The notes beneath the pieces are model-generated. The model worked only from the letters and a program-made list of their open reading frames with translations. It was not told the DNA's origin and made no database searches. Positions 42,213-50,628 of a stretch of DNA of 64,000 bases are shown piece by piece; the first letter of the stretch is position 1, and each line of letters opens with the position of its first letter. The position numbers and the translations under genes were made by a program. Source of the DNA: Actinoplanes xinjiangensis (GTDB lineage: Bacteria; Actinomycetota; Actinomycetes; Mycobacteriales; Micromonosporaceae); contig NZ_QGGR01000006.1 in NCBI RefSeq assembly GCF_003148685.1, positions 433,492 to 497,491 of the forward strand, in the 5' to 3' direction.

Positions 42213-43502
42213 ATGCCCGCCCGTGAACGCCTGCGCCTGCGGACACTGCTGCGCAGCGTGCCCGCCGCCGTGCGGCGCGACTACGTCAGCACCCTGGCCG
42301 TCCAGTGGTTCGTGCTCGGCGTCGGCCTGCTGCTGTTCCACCTGGTCGCCCGCCGCGGCAGCGTGCACGGATTCGCCTACTACCAGATCGCCCGCGGCAT
42401 GGTGAGCACGTTCCAGCCGGTCCTGCTCCTCGGGCTCGGCGTCGGCCTGCACCGGTACCTGCCCCGCACCGAGCACACCACCCGCCGCCTCGCCCGGCAC
42501 GCGCTGTCGGTCGAGGCGGTGCTGGTCACCGTCGTCGGGCTGGCCGGTGTCGCCGCCGGGGACACGATCGCCGCGCTGCTCGGGCTGCCCGGCGGGCGGT
42601 CCGCGACGACCGCCGCCCTGATCATGCTGGCCGGCAACTGCCTGTGCACGGTCTCGCTCGCGGCCCTGCGCGGCAACCAGCAGGTGGTCGACGCGAACCT
42701 GGTCACCGGACTCGGCTTCGGCCTGATCCCGCTGTGCGCGTTCGCCGCCGCGGACCGGATCGAGGACTTCCTGATCATGCAGGGCACCGGGACCGCCGTG
42801 GTCGGCGTGTGGGCGGCCTGGGTCGTGCGGCGGCAGCCGGCCACCGCCGAGAAGACCCCGGAACCCGACGTCCGGACCCTGATCTCGTACGGCGTACGCC
42901 GCATGCCCGGCGAATTCGCCCTGCCCGCCCTCTACACCTTCCCGACCTTCGCCGTGGCCGTGCTGATGCCCGGTAGCGCCGAGGCCGGGTACGTCGGGTT
43001 CACCACCTCGGCGGTCACCCTGATCTGCTCGGTGTTCGCCATGCTGACCCCGGTGCTGATGCCCCGGCTGAGCCGGCTGTTCCACCGGGCCGGCGAGGAC
43101 GGCGCCGTGCGGCAGCTGCTGACCGTCCTGCCGCTGATGGCCGGGGTGCTCGCCGCGATCCCCACCGGCCTGATCCTGCTGTTCGCCCCGGTGATGGTGC
43201 GCGGGTTCCTCGGCCCCGAGTTCGCCGGAGCCGTCCCGGTGCTGCGCCTCGGTGTGCTCGCCGCGATTCCGCTCGCGATGTTCTACGCGGCCCGCCCGAC
43301 GATGGACACGCTGCTGGACGCCAAGTTCATGAGCCGGCTGCTGCTCGCGTGCCTCGCCCTGGAATTCGTGGCCACCGCCATCGCCGTGTCGTTCGTCGCC
43401 GCACCGCACGCGGCGGTGCTGGGACTGGTGACCGCCGCCACCGCCCTCGGCCTGGACGCGGTCGGGCTCGCCGCCTACGCCGTGCGGCAACCCCGGCGAT
43501 GA
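42213..43502 (+). CDS. Polysaccharide flippase (Wzx/MOP family)
   Basis: A 429-residue membrane protein with about twelve helices, of the polysaccharide-specific MOP superfamily. QWFVLGVGLLLFHLVARRG and FQPVLLLGLGVGLHRYL at the N-terminus and VPVLRLGVLAAIPLAMFYAA near the C-terminus are typical of Wzx-like flippases, which move undecaprenyl-linked repeat units across the membrane. It is the second gene of a three-gene rightward operon: it starts 3 bp after the co-polymerase and its stop overlaps the polymerase/ligase start by 4 nt (ATGA). The sugar unit is unknown. Confidence 0.82.
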   Translation: MPARERLRLRTLLRSVPAAVRRDYVSTLAVQWFVLGVGLLLFHLVARRGSVHGFAYYQIARGMVSTFQPVLLLGLGVGLHRYLPRTEHTTRRLARHALSVEAVLVTVVGLAGVAAGDTIAALLGLPGGRSATTAALIMLAGNCLCTVSLAALRGNQQVVDANLVTGLGFGLIPLCAFAAADRIEDFLIMQGTGTAVVGVWAAWVVRRQPATAEKTPEPDVRTLISYGVRRMPGEFALPALYTFPTFAVAVLMPGSAEAGYVGFTTSAVTLICSVFAMLTPVLMPRLSRLFHRAGEDGAVRQLLTVLPLMAGVLAAIPTGLILLFAPVMVRGFLGPEFAGAVPVLRLGVLAAIPLAMFYAARPTMDTLLDAKFMSRLLLACLALEFVATAIAVSFVAAPHAAVLGLVTAATALGLDAVGLAAYAVRQPRR

Positions 43503-44692
43503 CCGTCCGGCCCGAACCCCGCCCCGGTCTGGTCGTCCTGATCGCGTTCGTCGTCACGCTGTCCGGCCGCTTCACCCTGGAACGCGTCGGCCTGGACGTC
43601 CCGGTCGTCAACGACGTACGCGTACCCCTGTTCCTGATCCTGGTCCTGGCCCTGGTCCTGGAGGCCCATCACGTCGGCTCGCACCCGGTCGAGGGCGGTC
43701 ACGCCCTGCTCGGCATCCTGGCGCTGCTGGGCTATCAGGCGCTGTCGGTGCTCTGGGTGCCGGCCGGGGCGGTCACCGGCCCGGCGCTCGGTGACCTGCT
43801 CGCCATCACCGGGCTGCTGATCGTCTACTTCAACCTGGCCGCCTGGGACCGCGACCGGGTGACCGCGACGACGCTGAAACTGTTCCACCTCGCCGCCTGG
43901 GTCTACTTCCTGGCCGCCGCGTCCGGCCGCGGCCACCACGTGAACGGCCGGTGGGCGGCGCTCGGCGGCGGCCCCAACGTGTTCATCCGCATCATGATCC
44001 TCGGCATGATCACCTCGCTCTACCTGTACCTGCGCAGCGGCGAGAAACTGATCTGGCTGGTACCGATCCCGGCGTTCCTGTTCGGCGCGATCGCCTCCGG
44101 CTCCCGGGGCGGCATCGTCGCGCTCGGCGTCACCATCGCCGTCGCCCTGCTCGCCATCCGGCCCCGCATCGACGTCGACCGGATCGCGAAACCGCTCGCC
44201 CTGGTCGCGGTTCTCGGCACCATCCTGGTGATCACGGCCGGCCCGTCGATCGCCGGATACGTCCAGTCCCGGTTCGTCGAGGCGACCCTCGGGCAGGGGT
44301 ACGCGTCGTCGCGTGACGTGCTGTTCCAGATGGCGCTGCGGATCTTCCTGCAGCGGCCGATCCTCGGCACCGGCCTGAACGGCTTCCACACCGTCACCGA
44401 CCTCGGCTTCGGCGAGCGGTACGTGCACAACCTGCCGCTGTCGATCGCGGCCGAGGGCGGGTTCGTCGGCCTGGTGCTGCTGCTGGTGGCGTGGCTGGGC
44501 CTGTGGCACGCCTACGCCGCGGTCCCGGTGCGCGAGCGCAGCCTGGAGGCCCGGATCGCCGCCTACTGCGGCATCTTCATCGGCGCCACCAGCCTGTTCT
44601 CCGGTGACTACTACGACGCCCGGCTGATGTGGATCCTGCTGCTGCTGGCCGCGGTCCGCCCCGCGCGCGCACCGGTCCGGCTGCCGAGCTGA
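43499..44692 (+). CDS. O-antigen ligase/polymerase-like membrane protein (Wzy/WaaL)
   Basis: A 397-residue polytopic protein with ten or more helices. The family core is visible: SGSRGGIVALGVTIAVALLA (the SRGG motif), a large external loop ending in RIFLQRPILGTGLNGFHTV, then HNLPLSIAAEGGFVGLVLLL. This is the O-antigen ligase family; next to a flippase and a co-polymerase the likely role is Wzy-type polymerisation of the repeat unit. ATG 43499 overlaps the flippase stop. The 3' end overlaps the convergent glycosyltransferase gene by 82 bp. Confidence 0.82.
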   Translation: MTVRPEPRPGLVVLIAFVVTLSGRFTLERVGLDVPVVNDVRVPLFLILVLALVLEAHHVGSHPVEGGHALLGILALLGYQALSVLWVPAGAVTGPALGDLLAITGLLIVYFNLAAWDRDRVTATTLKLFHLAAWVYFLAAASGRGHHVNGRWAALGGGPNVFIRIMILGMITSLYLYLRSGEKLIWLVPIPAFLFGAIASGSRGGIVALGVTIAVALLAIRPRIDVDRIAKPLALVAVLGTILVITAGPSIAGYVQSRFVEATLGQGYASSRDVLFQMALRIFLQRPILGTGLNGFHTVTDLGFGERYVHNLPLSIAAEGGFVGLVLLLVAWLGLWHAYAAVPVRERSLEARIAAYCGIFIGATSLFSGDYYDARLMWILLLLAAVRPARAPVRLPS

Positions 44693-45879
44693 CTCTCGGC
44701 CAGCACCCGCTCGAAGTCCTCGAACAGCAGGTCCCGGTCGAAACGGTCGCGCGCCAGGGCGTACGCCGCCGCCCGTGCCGCCCGGCAGGCCTCGCGGTCG
44801 CCCAGGAACCCGGCCACCGCGGCGGCCGCGGCCGCGGTGTCGGCCGGCGGCAGGACCAGGCCGGCACCGGTCTCGGTGATCAGGTCGGCGACCCACCCCC
44901 CGTGGTTCACCGCGACCGGCCGGCCCGCGGCGAACGCGTCGAACACCTTGTTCGGCGAGTTGGCGCCCAGCTCGGGAACGTCGACGAACACCGACGCCGC
45001 CAGGTCGCACGCCCCGAAGAACGCCACCACCCCGGCCTTGCTGACCGGGTCCAGCAGGAACAGATTGCGGTCGAGCACACCGAGTTCGACGGCCAGGTCC
45101 CGGACGCCGTCGCGCATCCGGCCGTCGCCGATGACGGCGACCCGCACCTCGGGGTCGATGTCGGCGAGCTGGGCCGCCATCCGGACCAGGTAGTCCACGC
45201 CGTTGGCCAGCCCGAGGGTGCCCGCGTAGAGGACCAGCGGCCGGTCGCCGAGCCACGGTGTCTCCCGGCGCAGCACTGCCCCCGCCCGGTCGGCGCCGGC
45301 GAACAGTTCCCGGTCGGAGCTGTTCGGCACCACGGTCACCGGGACGTCCGGGAACCGGCGCCGGATACTGGCCGCCATCCCCGGGGACAGCGCGATGACC
45401 TGCTCCGAGCGGTGGTACGCCCACGCCTCCAGCCGACCGGCGGCCCAGCGGCTCACCGGCGAGGTCAGCGCGCCCAACGCGATCGGCAGTTCCGGCCACA
45501 CGTCGCGGACCTCCAGCACCATCGGCACCCGGCGGCGCAGCGCCGCCCAGACGCCGGGGATCGCCACCGTCAGCGGCGTGCTGGTCGCCAGTACCAGATC
45601 GTGCCGCAGCCGCCCGGCCACCAGCGCCGACCGGCCGACGAAACCGAGGAACGACCGCAGCCGGCGCCGGTACGACATCGCGTTGCTGTACGGCACCGGC
45701 AGCCAGTGCACCACGATCCCGGCCTCCCGGGTGACCCGTGGCCGGTCCGCGTCCGGGTCGCCGGTGATCATGTGCACCTCGTGGCCCCGCTCGACCAGCC
45801 GCCGCGCGAACTCGTACGACCGCGTGCCCCCGGACATCGCCGGCGTCTTGAAATACTGATGGATGTACGTGATCCGCAC
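44611..45879 (-). CDS. Family 4 glycosyltransferase (WbuB/PglA-like)
   Basis: A 422-residue GT-B enzyme. The start RITYIHQYFKTPAMSGGTR is the WbuB/PglA-type N-terminus; VLEVRDVWPELPIALG and VLYAGTLGLANGVDYL are family-typical, and GANSPNKVFDAFAAGRP carries the nucleotide-sugar-binding PxK/E region. It would add a later sugar to the lipid-linked unit. GTG 45879 has a GGAGGG ribosome site. It is last in a four-gene leftward operon. The final 28 residues (Arg/Ser/Ala-rich) lie over the end of the polymerase gene and look like a read-through extension. Confidence 0.85.
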   Translation of the reverse strand: MRITYIHQYFKTPAMSGGTRSYEFARRLVERGHEVHMITGDPDADRPRVTREAGIVVHWLPVPYSNAMSYRRRLRSFLGFVGRSALVAGRLRHDLVLATSTPLTVAIPGVWAALRRRVPMVLEVRDVWPELPIALGALTSPVSRWAAGRLEAWAYHRSEQVIALSPGMAASIRRRFPDVPVTVVPNSSDRELFAGADRAGAVLRRETPWLGDRPLVLYAGTLGLANGVDYLVRMAAQLADIDPEVRVAVIGDGRMRDGVRDLAVELGVLDRNLFLLDPVSKAGVVAFFGACDLAASVFVDVPELGANSPNKVFDAFAAGRPVAVNHGGWVADLITETGAGLVLPPADTAAAAAAVAGFLGDREACRAARAAAYALARDRFDRDLLFEDFERVLAESQLGSRTGARAGRTAASSSRIHISRAS

Positions 45880-45892
45880 GGAGCCGCCCTCC

Positions 45893-46528
45893 CTACCTGG
45901 CCGGTACGCCCTTGACGATCCGCCCGGCCTCGACGTCGCGGACCACGCAGGCGCCCGCCCCGACCGTCGCGCCGGCACCCACCGACCGGCCCTGCAGCAC
46001 CGACGCGGTGGTGCCGATCAGCACCGCCCGGCCCAGCGCGCAGTCACCGGAGACCGCCGCGAGCGGATTGACCTGGACGAAGTCCGCCAGCACCGAGTCG
46101 TGGCCGACGGTCGCGTTCTGATTGAGATGCACGTGCCGGCCCAGGGTGACGTTCGTGGTGACCCGCGCCCCGGCGAACACCACCACACCGCCGGCCACGT
46201 GGTTGTCCAGTCCCACCGTCGCCGCCGGATGCACGACGGTGGCCGCCGGCCGGCCGAGCGGGTCCAGCCGGGCGGCGACCGCGGCGCGCACCCGCGGATC
46301 GCCGATCCCGATGACGAAGTGCGCGTCCAGGTCCGCCAGCAGGTCGTTCGGCCCCAGCCAGGCCGCGCCCAGCCGGTCGAGGGCGCGCAGGTTCGGCTCC
46401 GACGGGGTGTCGTCGAGAAAGCCCAGCACCTTCCACGGATCGCCGCCGCCGCCGTTGACCGCCGCGAAGATCCCGAAGACCTCCCGCCCGTGACCCCCAC
46501 ATCCCACGATGACCACCGGTTCAGGCAC
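45893..46528 (-). CDS. PglD/NeuD-like sugar O/N-acetyltransferase
   Basis: A 211-residue protein with a Rossmann-like N-terminal sugar-binding domain (VVIVGCGGHGREVFGIF) and a left-handed beta-helix of hexapeptide repeats (VTLGRHVHLNQNATVGHDS, GTTASVLQGRSVGAGATVG). The catalytic-base His of PglD-type enzymes is expected in NATVGHD. In bacillosamine synthesis PglD acetylates the 4-amino group made by the PglE aminotransferase. Its start overlaps the phosphoglycosyltransferase stop by 8 bp, and the GT4 start follows 13 bp after its own stop. Confidence 0.82.
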   Translation of the reverse strand: MPEPVVIVGCGGHGREVFGIFAAVNGGGGDPWKVLGFLDDTPSEPNLRALDRLGAAWLGPNDLLADLDAHFVIGIGDPRVRAAVAARLDPLGRPAATVVHPAATVGLDNHVAGGVVVFAGARVTTNVTLGRHVHLNQNATVGHDSVLADFVQVNPLAAVSGDCALGRAVLIGTTASVLQGRSVGAGATVGAGACVVRDVEAGRIVKGVPAR

Positions 46529-47165
46529 CGCCCACCTCCGTACCGGGTCGCGGTGAACCGGTGAACTGCGGCATCGTCACCGAGCCCGGCGCCGCGACAC
46601 CGACCCGCCGCAACAGCACCAGTACGGTCCGGGCGCAGATCCGCGCGTTCAGGCCCAGCGAGCGGTGATCGACGTACCAGGTGTCCAGGGCCAGCCGGTC
46701 CTCCCAGCTCAGCAGGTTGCGCCCACTCACCTGGGCGAGGCCGGTGACCCCCGGCCGGACCAGATGCCGGCGGGCCTGTTCCGGGGTGTAGAGGTCGAGG
46801 TAGTGCATGAGCAGCGGCCGCGGCCCGACCAGGCTCATCTCGCCGCGCAGCACGTTCCAGAACGTCGGGAGCTCGTCCAGGCTGGTCGCCCGCAGCGCCC
46901 GGCCCAGGCCGGTCATCCGGTCGGCGTCGCTGATCAGCCCGCGTTCCTCGTCGACGTCGCGCATGGTGCGGAACTTGACCAGGGTGAACGGGCGCCCGTG
47001 CCGGCCCGGCCGCTGCTGGCGGAACAGCACCGGCCGGCCGAGCCGGGCGGCGACCAGCACGGCGACCCCGGCCATCACCGGCGCGGTGGCCACCAGCACG
47101 CCACCGGCGACGACGACGTCGATCGCCCGCTGCACCACGTCGGTGACGCGGGCCGGCTCCCTCAC
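46521..47165 (-). CDS. PglC-like phosphoglycosyltransferase (bacterial sugar transferase)
   Basis: A 214-residue monotopic phosphoglycosyltransferase, which moves a phospho-sugar from a UDP-sugar to undecaprenyl phosphate, the first committed step of the EPS repeat. A re-entrant membrane helix (VVVAGGVLVATAPVMAGVAVLVAA) is followed by RPVLFRQQRPGRHGRPFTLVKF. Then come MRDVDEERG, TSLDELPTFWNVLRGEMSLVGPRPL, with its catalytic D-E dyad, and RPGVTGLAQVSGRN. The short PglC-type form (no extra N-terminal helices) suits a diNAcBac-like sugar. GTG 47165 overlaps the aminotransferase stop by 4 nt. Confidence 0.87.
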   Translation of the reverse strand: MREPARVTDVVQRAIDVVVAGGVLVATAPVMAGVAVLVAARLGRPVLFRQQRPGRHGRPFTLVKFRTMRDVDEERGLISDADRMTGLGRALRATSLDELPTFWNVLRGEMSLVGPRPLLMHYLDLYTPEQARRHLVRPGVTGLAQVSGRNLLSWEDRLALDTWYVDHRSLGLNARICARTVLVLLRRVGVAAPGSVTMPQFTGSPRPGTEVGGA

Positions 47166-48316
47166 CGCCGGCCGTCCAGGAACCCGGTGAGGCCGTCGAC
47201 GACCCGGCCGACCTGGTCGTCGTCGAGGGCCGAACCACCCGGCAGGACGAGACCGTTCGCGAACAGCCGCTCGGCGGCGCCGGTCAGCGCCGACCGGGCC
47301 CCCGCGAACAGCGGTTGCAGGTGCATCGGCTTGAAGAGGGGCCGGGTCTCCACCTGTCGCGCCCGCAGATGGACCGCCAGCTCGCGGGCCCGCCAGCCGG
47401 TCCGCTCCGGGTCGGCGACGATGCCGGTCAGCCAGCAGTTGCCGGCCGGGTCGTCGCCGGCCAGCAGGCGCACACCGTCGACCGGGGCGAAGATCTCCCG
47501 GTACGCGGCGCGCACGGCCCGGCGGCGTTCGATCATCGCGTCCAGGCGGCACAACTGGGCCCGGCCCAGCGCGGCCAGCACGTTGCTCAGTCGGTAGTTG
47601 TAGCCGACCTCGGCGTGCTCGTAGTGCTCCGCGGGCAGCCGCGCCTGCCCGGCCAGATACCGTGCCCGGTCGGCCAGCCCGGTGTCGGCGGTGACCAGCA
47701 TGCCACCACCGGACGTCGTCATGATCTTGTTGCCGTTGAACGAGAACGCCGCCGCCCGCCCGAACGATCCGGCGGGCCGGCCGTCCCGCGCGGCCCCGAG
47801 TGATTCCGCGGCGTCCTCGACCACCGGCACGCCGTACCGCTCGCACACCGGCAGGATCCGGCGGTAGTCGGCGCAGGATCCGTAGAGGTCGACGGTGACC
47901 ACCGCCCGTACCCGTGCACCCTCGGCGTCCAGGGTGGCGAGCAGGCCGGACAGCAGCTCCGCGTCGAGGTTGCCGGTGGCCGGGTCGCAGTCGGCGAACA
48001 CCGGTACCGCGCCGGTGTACAGCACGGCGTTCGCGGTGGCCGCGAACGTCAGCGTCGGTACGACGACCACGTCACCGGGGCCGGCGCCGACACCCTCCAG
48101 AGCCAGATGCAGCGCGGCGGTCCCGGAGTTCACCGCGACCGCGTGCGGCACCCCGGCCCGCTGCGCGATCTCCTCCTCGAACCGGTCGAGATCCGGCCCG
48201 GCCGGAGCCACCCAGCCCGAGCGGAGCGCCGCCAGGACGTACTCCTGCTCCAGCTCACCGACGTCGGGACCGGACAGCAGAACGGCCCGAGGCTGCTCCG
48301 TACCGACCAGCGCCAT
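47162..48316 (-). CDS. DegT/DnrJ/EryC1 sugar aminotransferase (PglE-like)
   Basis: A 384-residue PLP-dependent sugar aminotransferase. Signatures are GPDVGELEQEYVLAALRSGW, NSGTAALHLAL, VEDAAESLGA and the PLP lysine in FSFNGNKIMTTSGGG, with GYNYRLSN and MHLQPLF later. The order of neighbours (PglC-, PglD- and PglF-like) makes a UDP-4-keto-6-deoxy-GlcNAc 4-aminotransferase the best guess. AAGGAG lies upstream of ATG 48316. An in-frame extension to 48583 covers no conserved sequence. It is the first gene of the leftward operon. Confidence 0.85.
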   Translation of the reverse strand: MALVGTEQPRAVLLSGPDVGELEQEYVLAALRSGWVAPAGPDLDRFEEEIAQRAGVPHAVAVNSGTAALHLALEGVGAGPGDVVVVPTLTFAATANAVLYTGAVPVFADCDPATGNLDAELLSGLLATLDAEGARVRAVVTVDLYGSCADYRRILPVCERYGVPVVEDAAESLGAARDGRPAGSFGRAAAFSFNGNKIMTTSGGGMLVTADTGLADRARYLAGQARLPAEHYEHAEVGYNYRLSNVLAALGRAQLCRLDAMIERRRAVRAAYREIFAPVDGVRLLAGDDPAGNCWLTGIVADPERTGWRARELAVHLRARQVETRPLFKPMHLQPLFAGARSALTGAAERLFANGLVLPGGSALDDDQVGRVVDGLTGFLDGRR

Positions 48317-48414
48317 CCTCGTACTCCTTCGTACGCCTGCCGTCTCTGTTCGGCAGACGCGCGCTCGCCCTGAGCCGGACCGGGTCGGGAGGGGAACGCC
48401 GTACCGGCGGGGTG

Positions 48415-49347
48415 TCAGCCCAACCGGCGCGCCAGCCAGGAGGCGCAGGCCCGGCCCTGTGCCCGCTGCAACGCGCGCAGGCCGGCAGCGTGCGGCGGCT
48501 CGGGGCGGTGACCGGCGTTGAACCAGTAGCCGGTCAGCCCAGCGAGCAGCACGTTCACCTCGTGGGTGGGCGCACCGGCCCATACCGAGGCGGTGAGGAT
48601 CTGCTCGGGGTCGAGCCCGTCACGGACCAGGTCCGGCATCAGCAGGACCAGGTCGGCCCAACCCGGCGCGGTCCAGCGGTGCGTCCAGTCGAGCAGCCGC
48701 AGCCGCCCGTCCCGGCCGTACGCCAGGTTGTCCCGGCGTACGTCCCCGTGGTGCAGGTGGCCGCCGCCGGCCAGCACGGGCCAGTCGGCCTCCAGTCCGG
48801 CGAGCCGCAGCGGGTCGAGCCCGGACCACAGTGGCGTCGCGTCGAGGTGGCCGACCTCGATCGTCGGGTTCCCGGTCCGCCCGGCCAGGGCGGTGAGGGT
48901 GCCGATCCGGTCGCGGAAGGCGTGGGCGAACGGCTCGGTCTCCGGGAGGCGACACGGATGCGTGCCGGCGGCGAGACGAGACACCAGATCGAGTACGCCC
49001 GGCACGTCCCGCCGCGACCACCGCCCGACGTGCCCGCCCGGCAGGCACTCCCACACGACGATCCGCCACCCGCCGACGGTCAGCGCCGCCAGCACGGGCG
49101 GTGCCAGTGACCGGTCGGTCAGGGCGGCGTCACAGTCGACGGCGTTGCGCAGCCCTTCGTGCAGCTCCGGGTCGCCGCTCGCCTTCACGAACACGTCGCG
49201 TCCGTCGACGAGTGCGATGATGGAGGCGACCGTCGGCGTCCACCCGGCGGGAGCCGGCGTCTCGCGGGCCACCCCGGATCCCAGGGCGTCGCCGAGAGCG
49301 GCGATGATGCCCTCCGGAGCATCCGCGAGCCGGGGCCGTGGTGACAT
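48415..49347 (-). CDS. Aminoglycoside phosphotransferase-like kinase
   Basis: A 310-residue protein-kinase-fold small-molecule kinase of the APH family. The N-lobe lysine is in VFVKASGD, VVWECLPGGHVG forms the hinge, the catalytic loop is HHGDVRRDNLAY and the metal site is LLDWTHRW. The substrate is unknown; most such actinobacterial proteins are not resistance enzymes. TAGCTT is placed 7 nt before ATG 49347 (leaderless). It is upstream of the aminotransferase operon but 98 bp apart, so it is probably separate. Confidence 0.78.
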   Translation of the reverse strand: MSPRPRLADAPEGIIAALGDALGSGVARETPAPAGWTPTVASIIALVDGRDVFVKASGDPELHEGLRNAVDCDAALTDRSLAPPVLAALTVGGWRIVVWECLPGGHVGRWSRRDVPGVLDLVSRLAAGTHPCRLPETEPFAHAFRDRIGTLTALAGRTGNPTIEVGHLDATPLWSGLDPLRLAGLEADWPVLAGGGHLHHGDVRRDNLAYGRDGRLRLLDWTHRWTAPGWADLVLLMPDLVRDGLDPEQILTASVWAGAPTHEVNVLLAGLTGYWFNAGHRPEPPHAAGLRALQRAQGRACASWLARRLG

Positions 49348-49410
49348 GTGCGGGAAGCTATCAACCGGGCACCACGTGAGGCGGTGCCGCGCGTGGGAGG
49401 GGACCCGCTG

Positions 49411-50253
49411 ATGCCGTGCCGCATCTTCACCTACGACATCGTCACCGGCGAGCGGTCACTGGTGCACACCAGCACGTCGGTGCACTTCGAGGCGCCCAAC
49501 TGGACCGCCGCGGACATGCTGATCGTCAACGGCGACGGTCTGCTGTGGGCCCTGCCGGCCGACGGCACCGGCGAGCCGCGGCGGATCCCACTGCACGGGA
49601 TCCCCGAGATCAACAACGACCACGTCCTGGCCCCCGGCCACGAGACGATCTACCTGTCGGCGAACGACGGGCACCTCTACCGGGCCCCGCTGGCCGGCGG
49701 TACCGCCCGGCGGATCACCTTCGACGACACCCGGCGGCACTTCCTGCACGGTGTCAGCCCCGACGGCACGCGACTGGCGTACGTCGGGGTCGACCGGCCG
49801 GACTGGTCGACGGCGAGCCTGCTGACCGTGGGCGTCGACGGCACCGGCACCACCCGGGTCACGCCGGTGGGCGGTGTGGACGACGGCCCGGAGTACACCC
49901 CGGACGGCGCGTGGCTCCACTTCAACACCGAGCGGTTCTCCCCGGGCCATGCCCAGATCGCCCGGATCCGGCCCGACGGCAGCGACCTCCAGCAGCTTAC
50001 CGACGACGAACGGGTCAACTGGTTCCCGCACTTCGCCCCGGACGGGCGGCACGCGGTCCACCTGAGTTACCCGCCCGGTACCCGCGGCCACCCCGGTGAC
50101 CTGCCGGTCGAGCTGCGCCTGGTCGAGGGCGACGACTGGCGGTCACCGCGGACGGTCGTGGCCCTGCACGGCGGCCAGGGCACGATCAACGTCAACAGCT
50201 GGTCTACCGACTCCCGCCGGTTCGCGTACGTGGACTATCCCGCGACGCGATGA
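49411..50253 (+). CDS. TolB-like beta-propeller protein (PD40 repeats)
   Basis: A 280-residue beta-propeller without signal peptide. Repeated PD40-type units are seen (SPDGTRLAYVGVDRP, TPDGAWLHFNTERF, APDGRHAVHLSYPP) and DSRRFAYVDYP at the end. Such proteins are often annotated as oligogalacturonate-lyase-like or TolB-like; no catalytic site is recognisable. GGGAGGGG lies 8 nt before ATG 49411. The 3' end overlaps the convergent VOC gene by 50 bp. The role is unknown. Confidence 0.72.
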   Translation: MPCRIFTYDIVTGERSLVHTSTSVHFEAPNWTAADMLIVNGDGLLWALPADGTGEPRRIPLHGIPEINNDHVLAPGHETIYLSANDGHLYRAPLAGGTARRITFDDTRRHFLHGVSPDGTRLAYVGVDRPDWSTASLLTVGVDGTGTTRVTPVGGVDDGPEYTPDGAWLHFNTERFSPGHAQIARIRPDGSDLQQLTDDERVNWFPHFAPDGRHAVHLSYPPGTRGHPGDLPVELRLVEGDDWRSPRTVVALHGGQGTINVNSWSTDSRRFAYVDYPATR

Positions 50254-50596
50254 TCACCCGGTTGCCGTCCGGGTCGGCGACCGTCGCCATCCGCTCACCC
50301 CACGGCTGGTCCACCGGCTCCTCGATCACCTCGGCCCCGCCGGCGCGCAGCCGCTCGACGCCGGCATCGCAGTCCCCGGTGTAGACCCACAGGGTGATCC
50401 GGTCGTTGGCCAGCGGTCCGGGCTCCTGCTGCCGGCCGATCCCGAGAGAGGAGCGGCCCAGGTCCAGGGCCACGTAGACCGGCTCGCCCTCGGGCGGGAA
50501 CCGGTAGGTCACCGCACCGCCCATCAGGTCACGCCAGAAACGCAGCGACCGTTCCAGGTCCGGTGTCGTCAGGATCGGGAACATCTCGTCGAACAT
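50204..50596 (-). CDS. VOC/glyoxalase superfamily protein
   Basis: About 130 residues with the vicinal-oxygen-chelate repeat: FPILTTPDLERSLRFWRDLMG, then VYVALDLGRSSLGIG, and ATVADPDGNRVIIA at the end. The metal-ligand pattern is incomplete by eye, so it could be an enzyme or a binding protein. ATG 50596 is preferred because AAGGAG sits just upstream inside the longer GTG frame that begins at 50614. Divergent from pepN, with only 32 bp between the two starts, so the promoters must overlap. Confidence 0.75.
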   Translation of the reverse strand: MFDEMFPILTTPDLERSLRFWRDLMGGAVTYRFPPEGEPVYVALDLGRSSLGIGRQQEPGPLANDRITLWVYTGDCDAGVERLRAGGAEVIEEPVDQPWGERMATVADPDGNRVIIASRDSPRTRTGGSR

Positions 50597-50628
50597 CGTC
50601 TTCTCCTTCGCCACGCGATAATGTCCGG

